Positions 16,963 to 25,838 are shown, counted from the first letter of the stretch. The stretch is 64,000 bases of DNA from RYN-230 sp963713815 (GCA_963713815.1 CAVQNH010000031.1:62001-126000), one strand, 5' to 3'. Made by a program: numbers and translations. Notes: generated by a model from the letters alone, not told the origin.

Positions 16963-16982
16963 TGACCGCTGGTCAACGGTCA
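16963..16982. promoter_or_regulatory. Nested inverted repeats between rpe and the YciI gene
   Basis: TGACC-GCT-GGTCA (16963-16975) overlaps a second repeat TGACCG...CGGTCA (16963-16968 with 16977-16982). It lies downstream of rpe and upstream of the YciI/ECF42 pair, so it may be an operator for the pair or part of the rpe end. Confidence 0.35.
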
Positions 16983-17018
16983 GCAGTCACGGCCGGCGTG
17001 CCGGGCAGGGACGGGCGT

Positions 17019-17702
17019 TCAGCAGTGCCAGGGGGCGCGGGCGGTGGCCTGCTCGGCCTGGGCCCGCAGGGCCTGGACCGCGGCGGCCGGGTCGTCGGCG
17101 CCGTAGACCGCCGAGCCCGCCACGAAGACGTCGGCGCCGGCCTCCGCGCAGCGCTCGATGGTCTTCTCGCTCACCCCGCCGTCCACCTGGAGCCATACCG
17201 TGCCGCCGTGCCGGGTCACCAGGTCACGGGCGCGCCGCAGCTTGGGCAGCACCAGGTCCAGGAAGGGCTGGCCGCCGAACCCGGGCTCGACGGTCATCAG
17301 CAGCATCATGTCGATCTCCGGCAGGAGGTCGGCGTACGGCTCGACCGGGGTGGACGGGTTGACCGCCAGGCCGGCCCGGGACCCGGCGGACCTGATCATC
17401 CGGAGGGTCCGGACCGGCGAGGAGGCGGCCTCAGCGTGGATCGTGACGTTGCGCGCGCCGGCTTCGGCGTAGGCCGGCGCCCAGCGATCGGGTTCCTCGA
17501 TCATCAGATGACAGTCGAGGGGCAGGCCCGCGTGCTTGAGCAGGGACTCGACCACCGGCAGGCCGAGGGTGAGGTTGGGCACGAAGTGGTTGTCCATGAC
17601 GTTGACGTGCAGCCACTCGGCCACGCCGGTGACCGCGGCCGCTTCGTCGGCGAGCCGGGCGAAGTCAGCGGAGAGGATGCTGGGTGCCATCTGGACGGCC
17701 AT
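17019..17702 (-). CDS. rpe: Ribulose-phosphate 3-epimerase with Asp-to-Asn change at a catalytic position
   Basis: Rpe interconverts ribulose 5-phosphate and xylulose 5-phosphate in the pentose phosphate pathway. The 227-residue TIM barrel is otherwise standard: MAPSILSADF, CHLMIEEPDRW, MTVEPGFGGQPFLDLVLPK, and the second catalytic Asp in WLQVDGGVS. The usual H-x-D-x-MD metal and base motif, however, reads H32-V-N34-V-M-D37; codon AAC replaces the first Asp. In characterised enzymes that Asp is one of the two acid-base residues and a metal ligand. The ATG at 17702 lies six bases after a -10-like TACACT, suggesting a leaderless mRNA. Confidence 0.88.
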   Translation of the reverse strand: MAVQMAPSILSADFARLADEAAAVTGVAEWLHVNVMDNHFVPNLTLGLPVVESLLKHAGLPLDCHLMIEEPDRWAPAYAEAGARNVTIHAEAASSPVRTLRMIRSAGSRAGLAVNPSTPVEPYADLLPEIDMMLLMTVEPGFGGQPFLDLVLPKLRRARDLVTRHGGTVWLQVDGGVSEKTIERCAEAGADVFVAGSAVYGADDPAAAVQALRAQAEQATARAPWHC

Positions 17703-17708
17703 GGGCTG

Positions 17709-17714
17709 AGTGTA
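17709..17714 (-). promoter_or_regulatory. Putative -10 element for a leaderless rpe transcript
   Basis: On the minus strand TACACT is followed by six bases and then the rpe ATG, so initiation would fall at or next to the start codon. No Shine-Dalgarno sequence is present. The same spacing recurs before several genes in this window. Confidence 0.45.
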
Positions 17715-18084
17715 GGACCCGGCGCCGCCCCCTCGCGGGGGGCCCGCGGGGTGAGGCCGGGGCTGCCCGTCCGGGTGCCCCGCGATCCGGGCCCGGACGG
17801 GAGCGGAGCGACGGTAAGGTGCGCCAGAGACAGCACCCCAGGCAAAATGTCGCAGGGTCCGGATACCGTTCGAATGTGTCTTCGATACGCGTTCCGGACA
17901 GGAGGCAACTTCCGTGAATCCTCAGGCAGCGAGCACTGGCCCCGCGGGCGCCGGCTGAGCCGGCCCGCGCTCAGATGACGCTGGCTCGCCGGGCCCGGGC
18001 CAGGCCGGCCCGGGCCCCGCTGGCACGAGTCCCGGGGGGCATCCGGCCCACGGACCCGAGGCCGCCGCCGCCCTGCTCGATCGC

Positions 18085-18789
18085 GTGCGCAAGCTGCTCA
18101 CCAAAGCCGAATCCGACGGCGTGACCGCGGCCGAGGCCGAGGCCCTGACGGCCAAGGCGGCCGAGCTGATGGCCAAGTACGGCATCGACCGGGCCCTGCT
18201 CGCCGCGCGCCGCCCGGAGACAGATCACCCCGGCGACCGGAAAATTGACATTGACAACCCGTGGGCCCGGGTGCAGGCCCACCTGCTCTGCGGCCTGGCC
18301 GCGACCCTGCGGTGCCAGTGCGTCCTGCTCCCCCGGCCGGGCCCGGGCACCCGCATCCATATCTTCGGGTTCGCCTCTGACATCGAGCGCACCGATGTGC
18401 TCTACACGTCGCTGCTGCTGCAGATGTGGCAGGGCCTGGTGGCCGCGCAGGTCCCCGACTGGAGCCGCAGCCCGCGCGCGTGGCGGCGCAGCTGGCTGCT
18501 CGGCTTTATCTCGGCCGTGGTCTCCCGGGTCCGCGCCGCCGAGCAGGCGGCCACCTCGCGGGCCACCTCCCCCGCTGCCGCGGAAGGCGAGCGGATGACG
18601 CTGGTCCTGGCCGACCGGCGGCAGGTCATCATGCGGAACATCGAGCACGCCTACCCGGTCACCCGCAAAACCCAGATGACCTACTCCGGCAGCGGCTACG
18701 GGGCCGGGTACAGCGAGGGCCAGCGGGCCGACATCGGCTCGGCCCGGCTGCGCAAGAGTGCCGGGCGCTCGCTCACCAGTGCCGGCTAG
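18085..18789 (+). CDS. DUF2786-domain protein, 5' end disrupted or misread
   Basis: Residues around the GTG at 18085 belong to a DUF2786 domain (LLDRVRKLLTKAES, then AEAEALTAKAAELMAKYGID). Visible domains continue through IHIFGFASDIERTDVLY to a Gly/Tyr-rich C-terminus (YSGSGYGAGYSEG). The function of the family is unknown. The conserved domain already begins before 18085, so this start is too late. A well-formed start (GTG 17914 with GGAGG at 17901) exists in the same frame but meets TGA at 17956 after 14 codons, and no ATG, GTG or TTG follows until 18085. Either the TGA is an error or mutation, or initiation uses a rare codon such as CTG 18073. Confidence 0.65.
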   Translation: MRKLLTKAESDGVTAAEAEALTAKAAELMAKYGIDRALLAARRPETDHPGDRKIDIDNPWARVQAHLLCGLAATLRCQCVLLPRPGPGTRIHIFGFASDIERTDVLYTSLLLQMWQGLVAAQVPDWSRSPRAWRRSWLLGFISAVVSRVRAAEQAATSRATSPAAAEGERMTLVLADRRQVIMRNIEHAYPVTRKTQMTYSGSGYGAGYSEGQRADIGSARLRKSAGRSLTSAG

Positions 18790-18889
18790 TCCCACCCGCC
18801 TCCAGCTCGCCCCCAGGCAGCTTCCGGCAGCATGCCTCGGCGGACAGCATCTCCGCCGACTCGCCCGAAGGGCGTGGCGGTCACGCTGG

Positions 18890-20551
18890 CTAGCCGGGCC
18901 CGGCGTCCTCACGGCGGCGCAGCAGGGCCAGGAAGATCGCATCGGTACCGTGCCGGTGCGGCCAGAACTGGGCGTACCGGCCATCAGGCTCCGGGCAGCG
19001 CAGGCCGGGCACCTCGGCCAGGATGGCGGGGGCGTCGAGCACCTCGATGTCGTCGCGGCCGCGGAGCACGTCGGCCAGCACGTCCCGGGTCTCGCCGCGG
19101 TGCGGCGAGCAGGTGACGTAGCCGACCACTCCGCCCGGGCGGACCGCGTCCAGGGCGTTGCGGAGCAGGCTGCGCTGCAGCCCGGCCAGGCCCAGGACGT
19201 CCTGGGCCGACCGGCGCCAGCGGGCCTCCGGGCGGCGGCGCAAGGCGCCGATGCCGGAGCAGGGGACGTCGGCCAGCACCCGGTCGAAGGCCCCCGCGCG
19301 CCAGGCGGGTGCGGTCGCGTCGACGGCTGCCGCAGCCGCCGCGCCGGTGACCGCCACGGCGTCGCGGGCCAGCCGGGCCCGGTGCGGGCGGGCGTCCGTG
19401 GCCAGCAGGTGCGCTCCCCGCTGCGCTGCGAGGCCGGCCAGCAGCCGGGCCTTGCCTCCCGGGCCGGCGCAGAGGTCCAGCCAGCGGGAGTCCGGGCCGG
19501 TCAGGCCGGCGCGGGCGACCGCGATGGCGGCCAGCTGGCTCGCCTCGTCCTGGACGGCCGCGCGCCGGGCGCTGACCGCCTCGATCGCGGCCGGGTCCCC
19601 GCCCGCCAGGTACGCCCCATAGGGCGACCATGCGGAGGGCTCGGCGCCGGCGGCCACCAGCTCCCCTTGATCAGCCAGGCCGGGCACGGCGCACAGGGTG
19701 ACCCGGGGCCGGGTCCCGTCCGCCGCCAGGGCGGCCTCCGTCCCGGCCAGGGCCCCCGCGGCGTCCTCCCCGAGCGCATCGGCCACCACCTTCACCATCC
19801 ACCGGGGATGGCTGTACCGGATGGCCAGGTGACCGAGCGGATCGGTGTCGCGGCCCGGCGCGGCAACCCCGATCCACGCTTCCAGGTCGCGGGTGGACAC
19901 CCGGCGCAGCACCGCGTTGACGAAGCCCGCCGAGCGCTGGCCGGCCAGGTCCCGGGCGAGGTCCACGGAGGTCGCGACCGCCGCGTGCGGGGCCACCCGG
20001 GTGGCCAGCAGCTGGTGGGTGCCGAGGCGGAGCACCTCGCGCAGCGGGGGGTCCACCCGGTCCAGGCTCCGGTCGGAGCACAGGCTGAGGATCGCGTCGT
20101 AGCTGCCCCGGCCGCGCAGCGTCCCGTAGGTGAGCTCCGTGGCCAGCGCGGCGTCGCGGCCCGCCAGCCCGCGCTCGGCGAGCATCGACGGCAGCAGCAG
20201 GTTGGCGTAGGCATCCCGCTGCTCGACGGCGATGAGCACGTCGTAGGCGAGCCTGCGGACCGGGTCGGCCCGGCGTCCGCGGCCACCGCGGGAGGCGCCG
20301 CCGCGGGGAGCGCCACCGCGCCGGGCTGCACCACCGGGAACCGCACCGCCTGAAGCGCCGCTGCCTGAAGTGCCGCTGCCTGAAGCGCCACCACCGGAGG
20401 CTCCACGGCCTGAAGCTCCGCTGCCGGAAGCTCCGCCAGCTGAGGTGCCGCCAGCTGAAGCGCCCCTGCGGGCCGGGCCATGACGGGGAGCGCCACCACC
20501 GGAAGCGCCACCGGAGGCGGCGGTCCGTGGCCTGCTTTTGGGTGCGGCCAT
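18890..20551 (-). CDS. rsmB: 16S rRNA m5C methyltransferase RsmB-type
   Basis: RsmB methylates C5 of a cytosine in 16S rRNA using SAM. The protein has about 553 residues. Residues 1 to about 95 are a Gly/Ala/Ser repeat tract. Then comes a NusB-like RNA-binding domain (VRRLAYDVLIAVEQRDAYAN, ELTYGTLRGRGSYDAIL, GFVNAVLRRV) and the Rossmann methyltransferase: SAM motif LDLCAGPGGKARLLAGLAA, the Cys of DVPCSGIGALRRRPEARW and the catalytic Cys of VTCSPHRGET. I choose ATG 20551, one base after the fmt stop, because the longer frame runs back into fmt. It is the last gene of a def-fmt-rsmB group. Confidence 0.9.
   Translation of the reverse strand: MAAPKSRPRTAASGGASGGGAPRHGPARRGASAGGTSAGGASGSGASGRGASGGGASGSGTSGSGASGGAVPGGAARRGGAPRGGASRGGRGRRADPVRRLAYDVLIAVEQRDAYANLLLPSMLAERGLAGRDAALATELTYGTLRGRGSYDAILSLCSDRSLDRVDPPLREVLRLGTHQLLATRVAPHAAVATSVDLARDLAGQRSAGFVNAVLRRVSTRDLEAWIGVAAPGRDTDPLGHLAIRYSHPRWMVKVVADALGEDAAGALAGTEAALAADGTRPRVTLCAVPGLADQGELVAAGAEPSAWSPYGAYLAGGDPAAIEAVSARRAAVQDEASQLAAIAVARAGLTGPDSRWLDLCAGPGGKARLLAGLAAQRGAHLLATDARPHRARLARDAVAVTGAAAAAAVDATAPAWRAGAFDRVLADVPCSGIGALRRRPEARWRRSAQDVLGLAGLQRSLLRNALDAVRPGGVVGYVTCSPHRGETRDVLADVLRGRDDIEVLDAPAILAEVPGLRCPEPDGRYAQFWPHRHGTDAIFLALLRRREDAGPG
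20325..20520 (-). repeat. 15-bp-type repeats encoding a Gly/Ala/Ser-rich RsmB N-terminus
   Basis: The 5' part of rsmB is built from imperfect 15-bp units (for example CCTGAAGCGCCGCTG and close variants). On the minus strand they encode a G-A-S-G-[GS] pentapeptide series. The tract keeps frame. It is clearest between about 20344 and 20465. Confidence 0.75.
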
Positions 20552-20552
20552 C

Positions 20553-21488
20553 TCAGTCCAGCACCGTGGCGTCCTGGCGGAGCCCGCGGGCCCAGTCGGC
20601 TGCCCCCATCCGCCGTTTACCCGGCGGCTGGACATCACCGAGCCCGACCGGGGTGGTCCCGGTGCCGACCAGGACCGCGGAGCGCAGGATCCGCACCTCG
20701 CCCGGGGCGAGGGGACCGGCGGCCGGCGCGTCCTGCGGGGCCGGGTCGACCGGCCACAGCTTCAGCCGGGCCTCCCCCAGCATGGTCCAGGCCCCCGGGC
20801 CGGGGGTGCAGGCGCGGAGCTGCCGGTCCACGGCGATGGCCGGCTGGTCCCAGCGCACCCGGGCATCCCCGGCAGTGATCTTGGGAGCGAGGCTCACTCC
20901 CTCGGCGGGCTGGGGCCGTGCTTCCAGCTGCCCGGACTCGATCCCGTCCAGGGTGGCCACGAGCAGGTCGGCACCGGATACCGCCAGCCTCCCGAGGAGG
21001 TCACCGGCGGTATCCCGGGGGTGGATCGGCTCGGTCACGACACCGAAGACCGGGCCCGCGTCCAGCTCCTTGACCAGCCGGAAGGTGGTCGCGCCGGTGA
21101 TGTCGTCGCCGTGCAGGATGGCGTGCTGCACCGGGGCCGCGCCGCGCCACGCGGGCAGCAGCGAGAAATGCAGGTTCACCCAGCCCTGGGCCGGGATATC
21201 CAGCACCGACTGCGGGATGAGCGCACCGTAGGCGGTGATCGGGACGACGTCCGGGGCGATCTGCCGCAGCCGGTCGGTGAAGTCCGGGTCCCGGGGCCGG
21301 GCGGGCTTCAGCACCTCCACGCCGGCCTCGGCGGCGCGCTGCGCCACCGGGCTCGGTCCCAGGTGCAGCCCGCGGCCGGCGGGGGCGTCGGGGCGGGTCA
21401 CCACCGCGGCCACCTCGTGACGGGACTTCAGCAGCGCGTCGAGCGCGGGCACGGCGGCCTGCGGGGTACCGGCGAACACCAATCGCAT
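20553..21488 (-). CDS. fmt: Methionyl-tRNA formyltransferase
   Basis: Fmt formylates initiator Met-tRNA with 10-formyl-tetrahydrofolate. The 311-residue protein begins MRLVFAGTPQAAVPALDAL. The catalytic Asn and His are in WVNLHFSLLPAWRGAAPVQ (about 102-120) and the Asp is in DDITGATTFRLVKELDAGP. A C-terminal OB-like domain starts near 205. I choose ATG 21488; the longer frame upstream runs antisense-like through def. The gene begins eight bases after the def stop, pairing the enzymes that add and remove the formyl group. Confidence 0.94.
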   Translation of the reverse strand: MRLVFAGTPQAAVPALDALLKSRHEVAAVVTRPDAPAGRGLHLGPSPVAQRAAEAGVEVLKPARPRDPDFTDRLRQIAPDVVPITAYGALIPQSVLDIPAQGWVNLHFSLLPAWRGAAPVQHAILHGDDITGATTFRLVKELDAGPVFGVVTEPIHPRDTAGDLLGRLAVSGADLLVATLDGIESGQLEARPQPAEGVSLAPKITAGDARVRWDQPAIAVDRQLRACTPGPGAWTMLGEARLKLWPVDPAPQDAPAAGPLAPGEVRILRSAVLVGTGTTPVGLGDVQPPGKRRMGAADWARGLRQDATVLD

Positions 21489-21495
21489 CGGGGAC

Positions 21496-22041
21496 CTAAC
21501 GGGCCTGTCCGCCGGTCGCGTGCGGCGAGGCGCGGATCTCCGGCACGGGCTCGCCCCACCATTCCGCTTCGCGGATGGCCCGGTTAGCCAGCTTGCGCTG
21601 CTCCGGGTCGAGCCGGTCGATGAACAGCACGCCGTCGAGATGGTCGGCCTCGTGCTGCACGCACCGGGCCAGCTGGCCGGTGCCCTCGACCGTGACGGGA
21701 TCCCCGTACATGTTGAAGCCCTTGGCGACGGCCCCGAACGCACGCTCGGTCGGGAAGGCGAGACCGGGGAACGACAGGCAGCCCTCGTCGTCGGTCTCCG
21801 TGTCGGCCGTCAGGTCGAGCGAAGGGTTGATCAGGTGGCCGAGCTCGTCGTCCACGAAGTAGGTAAAGACCCGCAGGCCGACCCCGATCTGGGGCGCGGC
21901 CAGGCCGAGGCCCGGCGCCTCCAGCATCGTGTCGGTGAGATCCTTGACCAGCTTGCGCAGCTCGGCATCGAAGTCGCGGACCGGCTCCGCCGGGGTGCGC
22001 AACACCGGGTCACCGAAGATGCGGATCGGCTTGACGCTGAT
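21496..22041 (-). CDS. def: Peptide deformylase, apparent AUC start
   Basis: Def removes the formyl group from nascent proteins with a metal held by HExxH and Cys. All three motifs are present: GLGLAAPQIG, EGCLSFPG and QHEADHLDG. The conserved N-terminus (KPIRIFGDPVLRTPAEPV) is encoded upstream of the first GTG at 22005, yet no ATG, GTG, TTG or CTG occurs in frame before the stop at 22069-22071. AAGGA lies nine bases before ATC 22039-22041. Starting there gives [M]SVKPIRIFGDP, about 181 residues. I therefore place the start at AUC. An alternative is a one-base insertion error that puts GTG 22048 out of frame. Confidence 0.88.
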   Translation of the reverse strand: MSVKPIRIFGDPVLRTPAEPVRDFDAELRKLVKDLTDTMLEAPGLGLAAPQIGVGLRVFTYFVDDELGHLINPSLDLTADTETDDEGCLSFPGLAFPTERAFGAVAKGFNMYGDPVTVEGTGQLARCVQHEADHLDGVLFIDRLDPEQRKLANRAIREAEWWGEPVPEIRASPHATGGQAR

Positions 22042-22140
22042 GGCGCACCGTCCTTCCCGTCTGGGCGCTCACCGGGCCCCTGTCACGGGAAGCCTGTCAC
22101 CGGGAGCGTTAACCACCCAAGTCTATGAACTGCCAGGGCC

Positions 22141-23575
22141 TTAACTGGCCGAGACCGAGCGGGCCTTGAACGCGGCCTTGCGGGCGGCCCGCGCCACCCC
22201 GGGATCGGGATGGTGATCGCTCAGCGCGGTCAGCAGGTCCGTCACGCCCGGATGGCGGACCCGCCACAGGCCGGCCACCAGCTCCGCCTGCGCGTCGGGG
22301 GGCACGTCGGGCAGAAGCTCGGCCACGACGTCCTTCGGGTCCGCCTCCTCCAGCAGCCCCGCGCCCAGGTCCACCAGCAGCCAGGCCCGGTCCTCGCGGT
22401 CCAGCTCGGCGTGCTCGCCGTGCTCGTGCAGCCAGACGGCCGCGTGGGCCCGCAGCACGGGATCGGCCAGGGCTTCCCGGACCGGGGGCACCGCATCGCT
22501 GCCGATCCGGTCGAGCACCGCGAATCCCGCGCCGCGCAGCCCCGGCGAGCCCTGGCTGGCCGCGCTGATCAGCTCCACCGCCGCCTGCCGGGGGGTCCGT
22601 CCCGGCGAGCCAGCTGGCGATCTCCGCCTCGCCGTCCTCCACGTCACAGTTGGCCAGCGTGGCGAGCAGCGCGGCGGCGTCGCTCCGCGCCCGGCCCCCG
22701 GTGACCGGGACATGCCACCCTTGCGCGCGCAGCCGGCGGTGCACGCCCCACACGCCGAGCGGCGCCAGGGTGACGGTCAGGGCGCCACCGTCCTCGTCCA
22801 CGCCAGGCTCGTCTGCGCCGAGCTCGACCACGCCGAGATCGGCCAGCATCTCCAGCGCGACGGACAGGGCCGCTCCCTCATCCTGGAGCACACCGGGGTC
22901 CACCGCCTGCTCCCCGGCAGGGCCGGGCTCGCCTCCGCGGGCTCCCCGGCGCCGGGTGTCGGCCGCGGCGAGGTACGCGTCGAACAGGGCGTCCATCCGC
23001 ACCGGGCCGCCCACGGTGTAGAGGGCGGTCGCCATCCCGTCCAGGTCCTCGGCCTCCAGCATGACGGTGAGCGCCTCGTCCCAGGCGGCCAGGACATCGT
23101 CGGCGGTCCCGGAGGCGAGCAGGTCGAGCCGGTCCCCGGCCTCGGCCCGGGTGCCCCCCTGCTGGCCGGGCCCCTGCTGGCCGGGCTGCCCGTGCTGGCC
23201 AGGCCCGTGCTGGCCAGGCTCGTGCTGGCCAGGAATGAGCACCAGCATGCGGGTGGCGACCGCGACCCGCCACGCCGCGTCGAATTCCGCCGGGATCAGC
23301 TCCAGGTGCGTGGCCGCCGCCAGGGCGTCCGCGCGGCGCAGCCGCCCGGCCTTGGTGAGCGCCCGGCCCGGCCCGATCCACCGGGCCACGTCGCGGGCCG
23401 CCCGCAGCAGCGGGGCGACCCGGGCCGCGGCAGCCAGCTCCTCGCGGGGCGCCAGGCGCACCGTCGGGAGCCGGGGCGGACCGCCGGTATCCGTCCCGCC
23501 CTGCGCGTTCCCGTTCGCGTTACCGCGCGGACCCGGCGTGGTCCGCGACGGCGGGTTCCGTCGTGAGGTGGCCAC
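22141..23575 (-). CDS. Unrecognised actinobacterial protein, reading frame broken at a C6 run
   Basis: No function is assignable. The first frame (from ATG 23575) gives an Arg/Pro-rich N-terminus, a helical region (ARDVARWIGPGRALTKAGRL, near 60-80) resembling a domain frequent in actinobacterial proteins of unknown role, and a Gln/His/Gly repeat near 115-140. It then continues to EDGEAEIASWLAGTDP. At G6 on the plus strand (22590-22595) sense continues in another frame: RQAAVELISAASQGSPG through HPDPGVARAARKAAFKARS, looking like HEAT-type helices, ending at 22141. Removing one base of the run restores a single protein of about 478 residues. It lies between priA and def in the same orientation. 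Confidence 0.65.
23189..23233 (-). repeat. Three 15-bp tandem repeats encoding PGQHG units
   Basis: CCCGTGCTGGCCAGG occurs at 23189-23203 and 23204-23218, followed by CTCGTGCTGGCCAGG at 23219-23233. More degenerate units extend back to about 23159. Read on the minus strand they give PGQHG-like pentapeptides. The unit closely matches the one inside thiI (57382-57426). Confidence 0.85.
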
Positions 23576-23605
23576 CCCAGCACCCTATGGCCTCCCCGGG
23601 TGAAC

Positions 23606-25624
23606 TCAGATCAGCTCGGCCGGGTCGAGCTGCACCCGGACGGCTCCCGCGGCCTTGCGCGCGGTCCGCCCGGCCTGCGCCGCATGCAGCGCGCTGGCCA
23701 GCATCAACCCTGCTGACCTGGGCACACGCACCAGCATCCGGACGCTGTCAGGAGGCTCGTCCACCGGTCCGAGCAGTTCGGCGCCGGGTGGCAGCTCCGC
23801 GTCCTGAAGCAGCGCCCCGACCGCGTCCTGGGGCCCGGTGAGGGACGCTATCCGCACCGTGGGCGGGAAATGCAGCTCCGCCCGCTCGGCGAGTTCCCGC
23901 TCGGAGTGGGTGACCGGGTCCCAGCGGACCAGGGCCTGCACCGCGGGGATGGCGGAGTCGGCTACCACGACCACGCGGCCGCCCGCGGGGCCGCCGCGGA
24001 CCAGGGCCGCGGCGTTCATCCAGCGGCGCAGCGTCTCCTCGGCCGCCCGGAGGCTGGGCCGGCCGAGGAGCATCCAGCCATCCAGCAGCAATGCGGCCGC
24101 GTACCCGCCGCCGGCCCGGGGCTCGGCACCCGGCGTGGCCACCACCAGGGCGGGCGAGCCGGGCACGGCGGGGATCATCGCCGCCCCGCCGGAGGTGATC
24201 AGCGGGACTCCGGGGAAGGCCCGGCTCAGTTCCTCCGCGGTGCGCCCGGCCCCGGTCACCAGGGCGCGGACGGCGGAATGCCCGCAGCGCGAGCAGCGCC
24301 ACTGCTCGTCGGCCGTCCCGCACCATCCGCAGCGGGGCGCCGCGCCGACGCCGGCCAGGGCCAGCGGGCCACCGCAGGCCGCGCACCTGGCCCGGTCCCG
24401 GCAGCGGGCGCAGCCCAGGGCCGCAACGTAGCCGCGGCGCGGCACCTGGACCAGGACGGGGCCGCTGTCGAGGGCCTCACGGGCAGTGCGCAGGACCAGG
24501 CTGGGCAGCCGGGCGGTCTGGGCGGCCTCGTCCCGGGCGAGTTCGGCGTCACCGCCCGCGGCGCGGACCGCGGGAGCTTCCTCGCGGACCACCGGCCGGC
24601 CCGCGACGATGGGCCGCGCCCAGCCACTGGCCACCAGGCTGGTGGACTCGGCGGTCCGGGCGAAGCCGCCGATCAGGACGGCCGCGCCGGTGCGGTGCGC
24701 CCGCAGCGCGAGCACCTCGCGGGCGTGCGGGTACGGTGCGCGGGGCTCGGCGTGCAGGTCGTCGCCGTCATCCCAGAGAACCACCAGTCCCAGGTCGCTG
24801 ACCGGCGCGAACATGGCGGCGCGGGTGCCGGCCACCACCCGCTGCCCGCCGCGGCGGACGGCCAGCCAGCGCCGGTACCGCTCGGCGGGCCCGAGGTCCG
24901 CGGACAGCGTGACGTGCCGGCCGGGACCGAGCTGGGCGGTGAGGGCCGTGTCGAGCAGGCTGAGATCGCGGGCGTCGGGGACCACGGCCAGGGCGCCCCG
25001 CCCGGCCGCCGCGGCGCTGGCCACCGCCCGGGCGATCTCCTCCGGCCAGTGCGGGCCGGGCAGCGCCGACCACACGGCGCGCGGCCCCCGGCGGCTGGCC
25101 AGGGCGTCGAGGAACGCGGGGCCGTCCGGGTACCGGGCCCACGGGCCGGGCCCGGGCGGCCCGGCCGGGCGATCGGCGCCCTCGGCCACGGGGGGCACGG
25201 CCGCCGATTCGGTGCGGGCGTGCCGGGGCGGGATGGCCAGCCGCAGCACGTCGGCCAGGGTGCCTGCGCAGCGGTCCGCGACTTCGCGGGCCAGGGCCAT
25301 GATCTCCGGGCTCAGCACGGGCTCGGGTGAGACCACCCGCTCCAGGCGGGCCAGCCGGCCCTGGTGCGCGCTCTCGGCCGCCCGGTCCAGCAGGTACCCG
25401 TCCACCAGCTGGCCCGCGAAGCGGACCCGCACCCGGCAGCCGGGAACGGCCTGGTCCGACAGCCGCTCGGGGATCAGGTAGTCGAACGGCCGGTCCAGGT
25501 GGGCCAGCGGGATGTCGACGGCGACGCGGGCGATCGGCAGCACCGAGGCGGCCGGACCGGGATCCCGGCTGGCTCCCCGCCGCGCCGGCCGGGTAGCCGC
25601 CTGCTGACCCGCTGCCCCTGCCAC
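23606..25624 (-). CDS. priA: Actinobacterial PriA-like primosomal protein lacking helicase motifs
   Basis: At 672 residues it has the N-terminal PriA DNA-binding domain (VAVDIPLAHLDRPFDYLIP) and the zinc-binding insert with eight Cys (GCARCRDRARCAACGG, then CGWCG, then CSRCG). The C-terminal domain is also visible (SVRMLVRVPRS). The helicase signatures are gone. Where Walker A is expected the sequence reads VWSALPGPHWPEE, and the DEEH box reads LWDDGDDLHAE. Actinobacterial PriA homologues are known for this loss, so a structural rather than motor role in replication restart is likely. The GTG at 25624 starts it. Confidence 0.88.
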   Translation of the reverse strand: MAGAAGQQAATRPARRGASRDPGPAASVLPIARVAVDIPLAHLDRPFDYLIPERLSDQAVPGCRVRVRFAGQLVDGYLLDRAAESAHQGRLARLERVVSPEPVLSPEIMALAREVADRCAGTLADVLRLAIPPRHARTESAAVPPVAEGADRPAGPPGPGPWARYPDGPAFLDALASRRGPRAVWSALPGPHWPEEIARAVASAAAAGRGALAVVPDARDLSLLDTALTAQLGPGRHVTLSADLGPAERYRRWLAVRRGGQRVVAGTRAAMFAPVSDLGLVVLWDDGDDLHAEPRAPYPHAREVLALRAHRTGAAVLIGGFARTAESTSLVASGWARPIVAGRPVVREEAPAVRAAGGDAELARDEAAQTARLPSLVLRTAREALDSGPVLVQVPRRGYVAALGCARCRDRARCAACGGPLALAGVGAAPRCGWCGTADEQWRCSRCGHSAVRALVTGAGRTAEELSRAFPGVPLITSGGAAMIPAVPGSPALVVATPGAEPRAGGGYAAALLLDGWMLLGRPSLRAAEETLRRWMNAAALVRGGPAGGRVVVVADSAIPAVQALVRWDPVTHSERELAERAELHFPPTVRIASLTGPQDAVGALLQDAELPPGAELLGPVDEPPDSVRMLVRVPRSAGLMLASALHAAQAGRTARKAAGAVRVQLDPAELI

Positions 25625-25727
25625 GGTCCTGTCCTACCAGAGGGTGGTGACACCCGGCGCCCGGGCGCCGTGAACGAGCAGCTCAGAAGCCACGGTCCCC
25701 AGGCGCAGCTTTCAGGAGCGCGTACAC

Positions 25728-25775
25728 GGTGCGCGGCTTCCAGGGTGCGCGGCTTCCAGGGTGCGCGGCTTCCAG
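25728..25775. repeat. Three perfect 16-bp tandem repeats between priA and a membrane-protein gene
   Basis: GGTGCGCGGCTTCCAG is repeated exactly three times. Degenerate relatives (TTCCAGGG, CTTCAGCGGG) flank it between about 25705 and 25845. The 214-bp gap contains no convincing gene; frames through it are repeat-derived. Confidence 0.9.
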
Positions 25776-25838
25776 TGGCGCGCACGCGTGCCAGGGCGCA
25801 AGGTTCCAGGGTCGCAGGGCTTCAGCGGGCGCAGGGTT

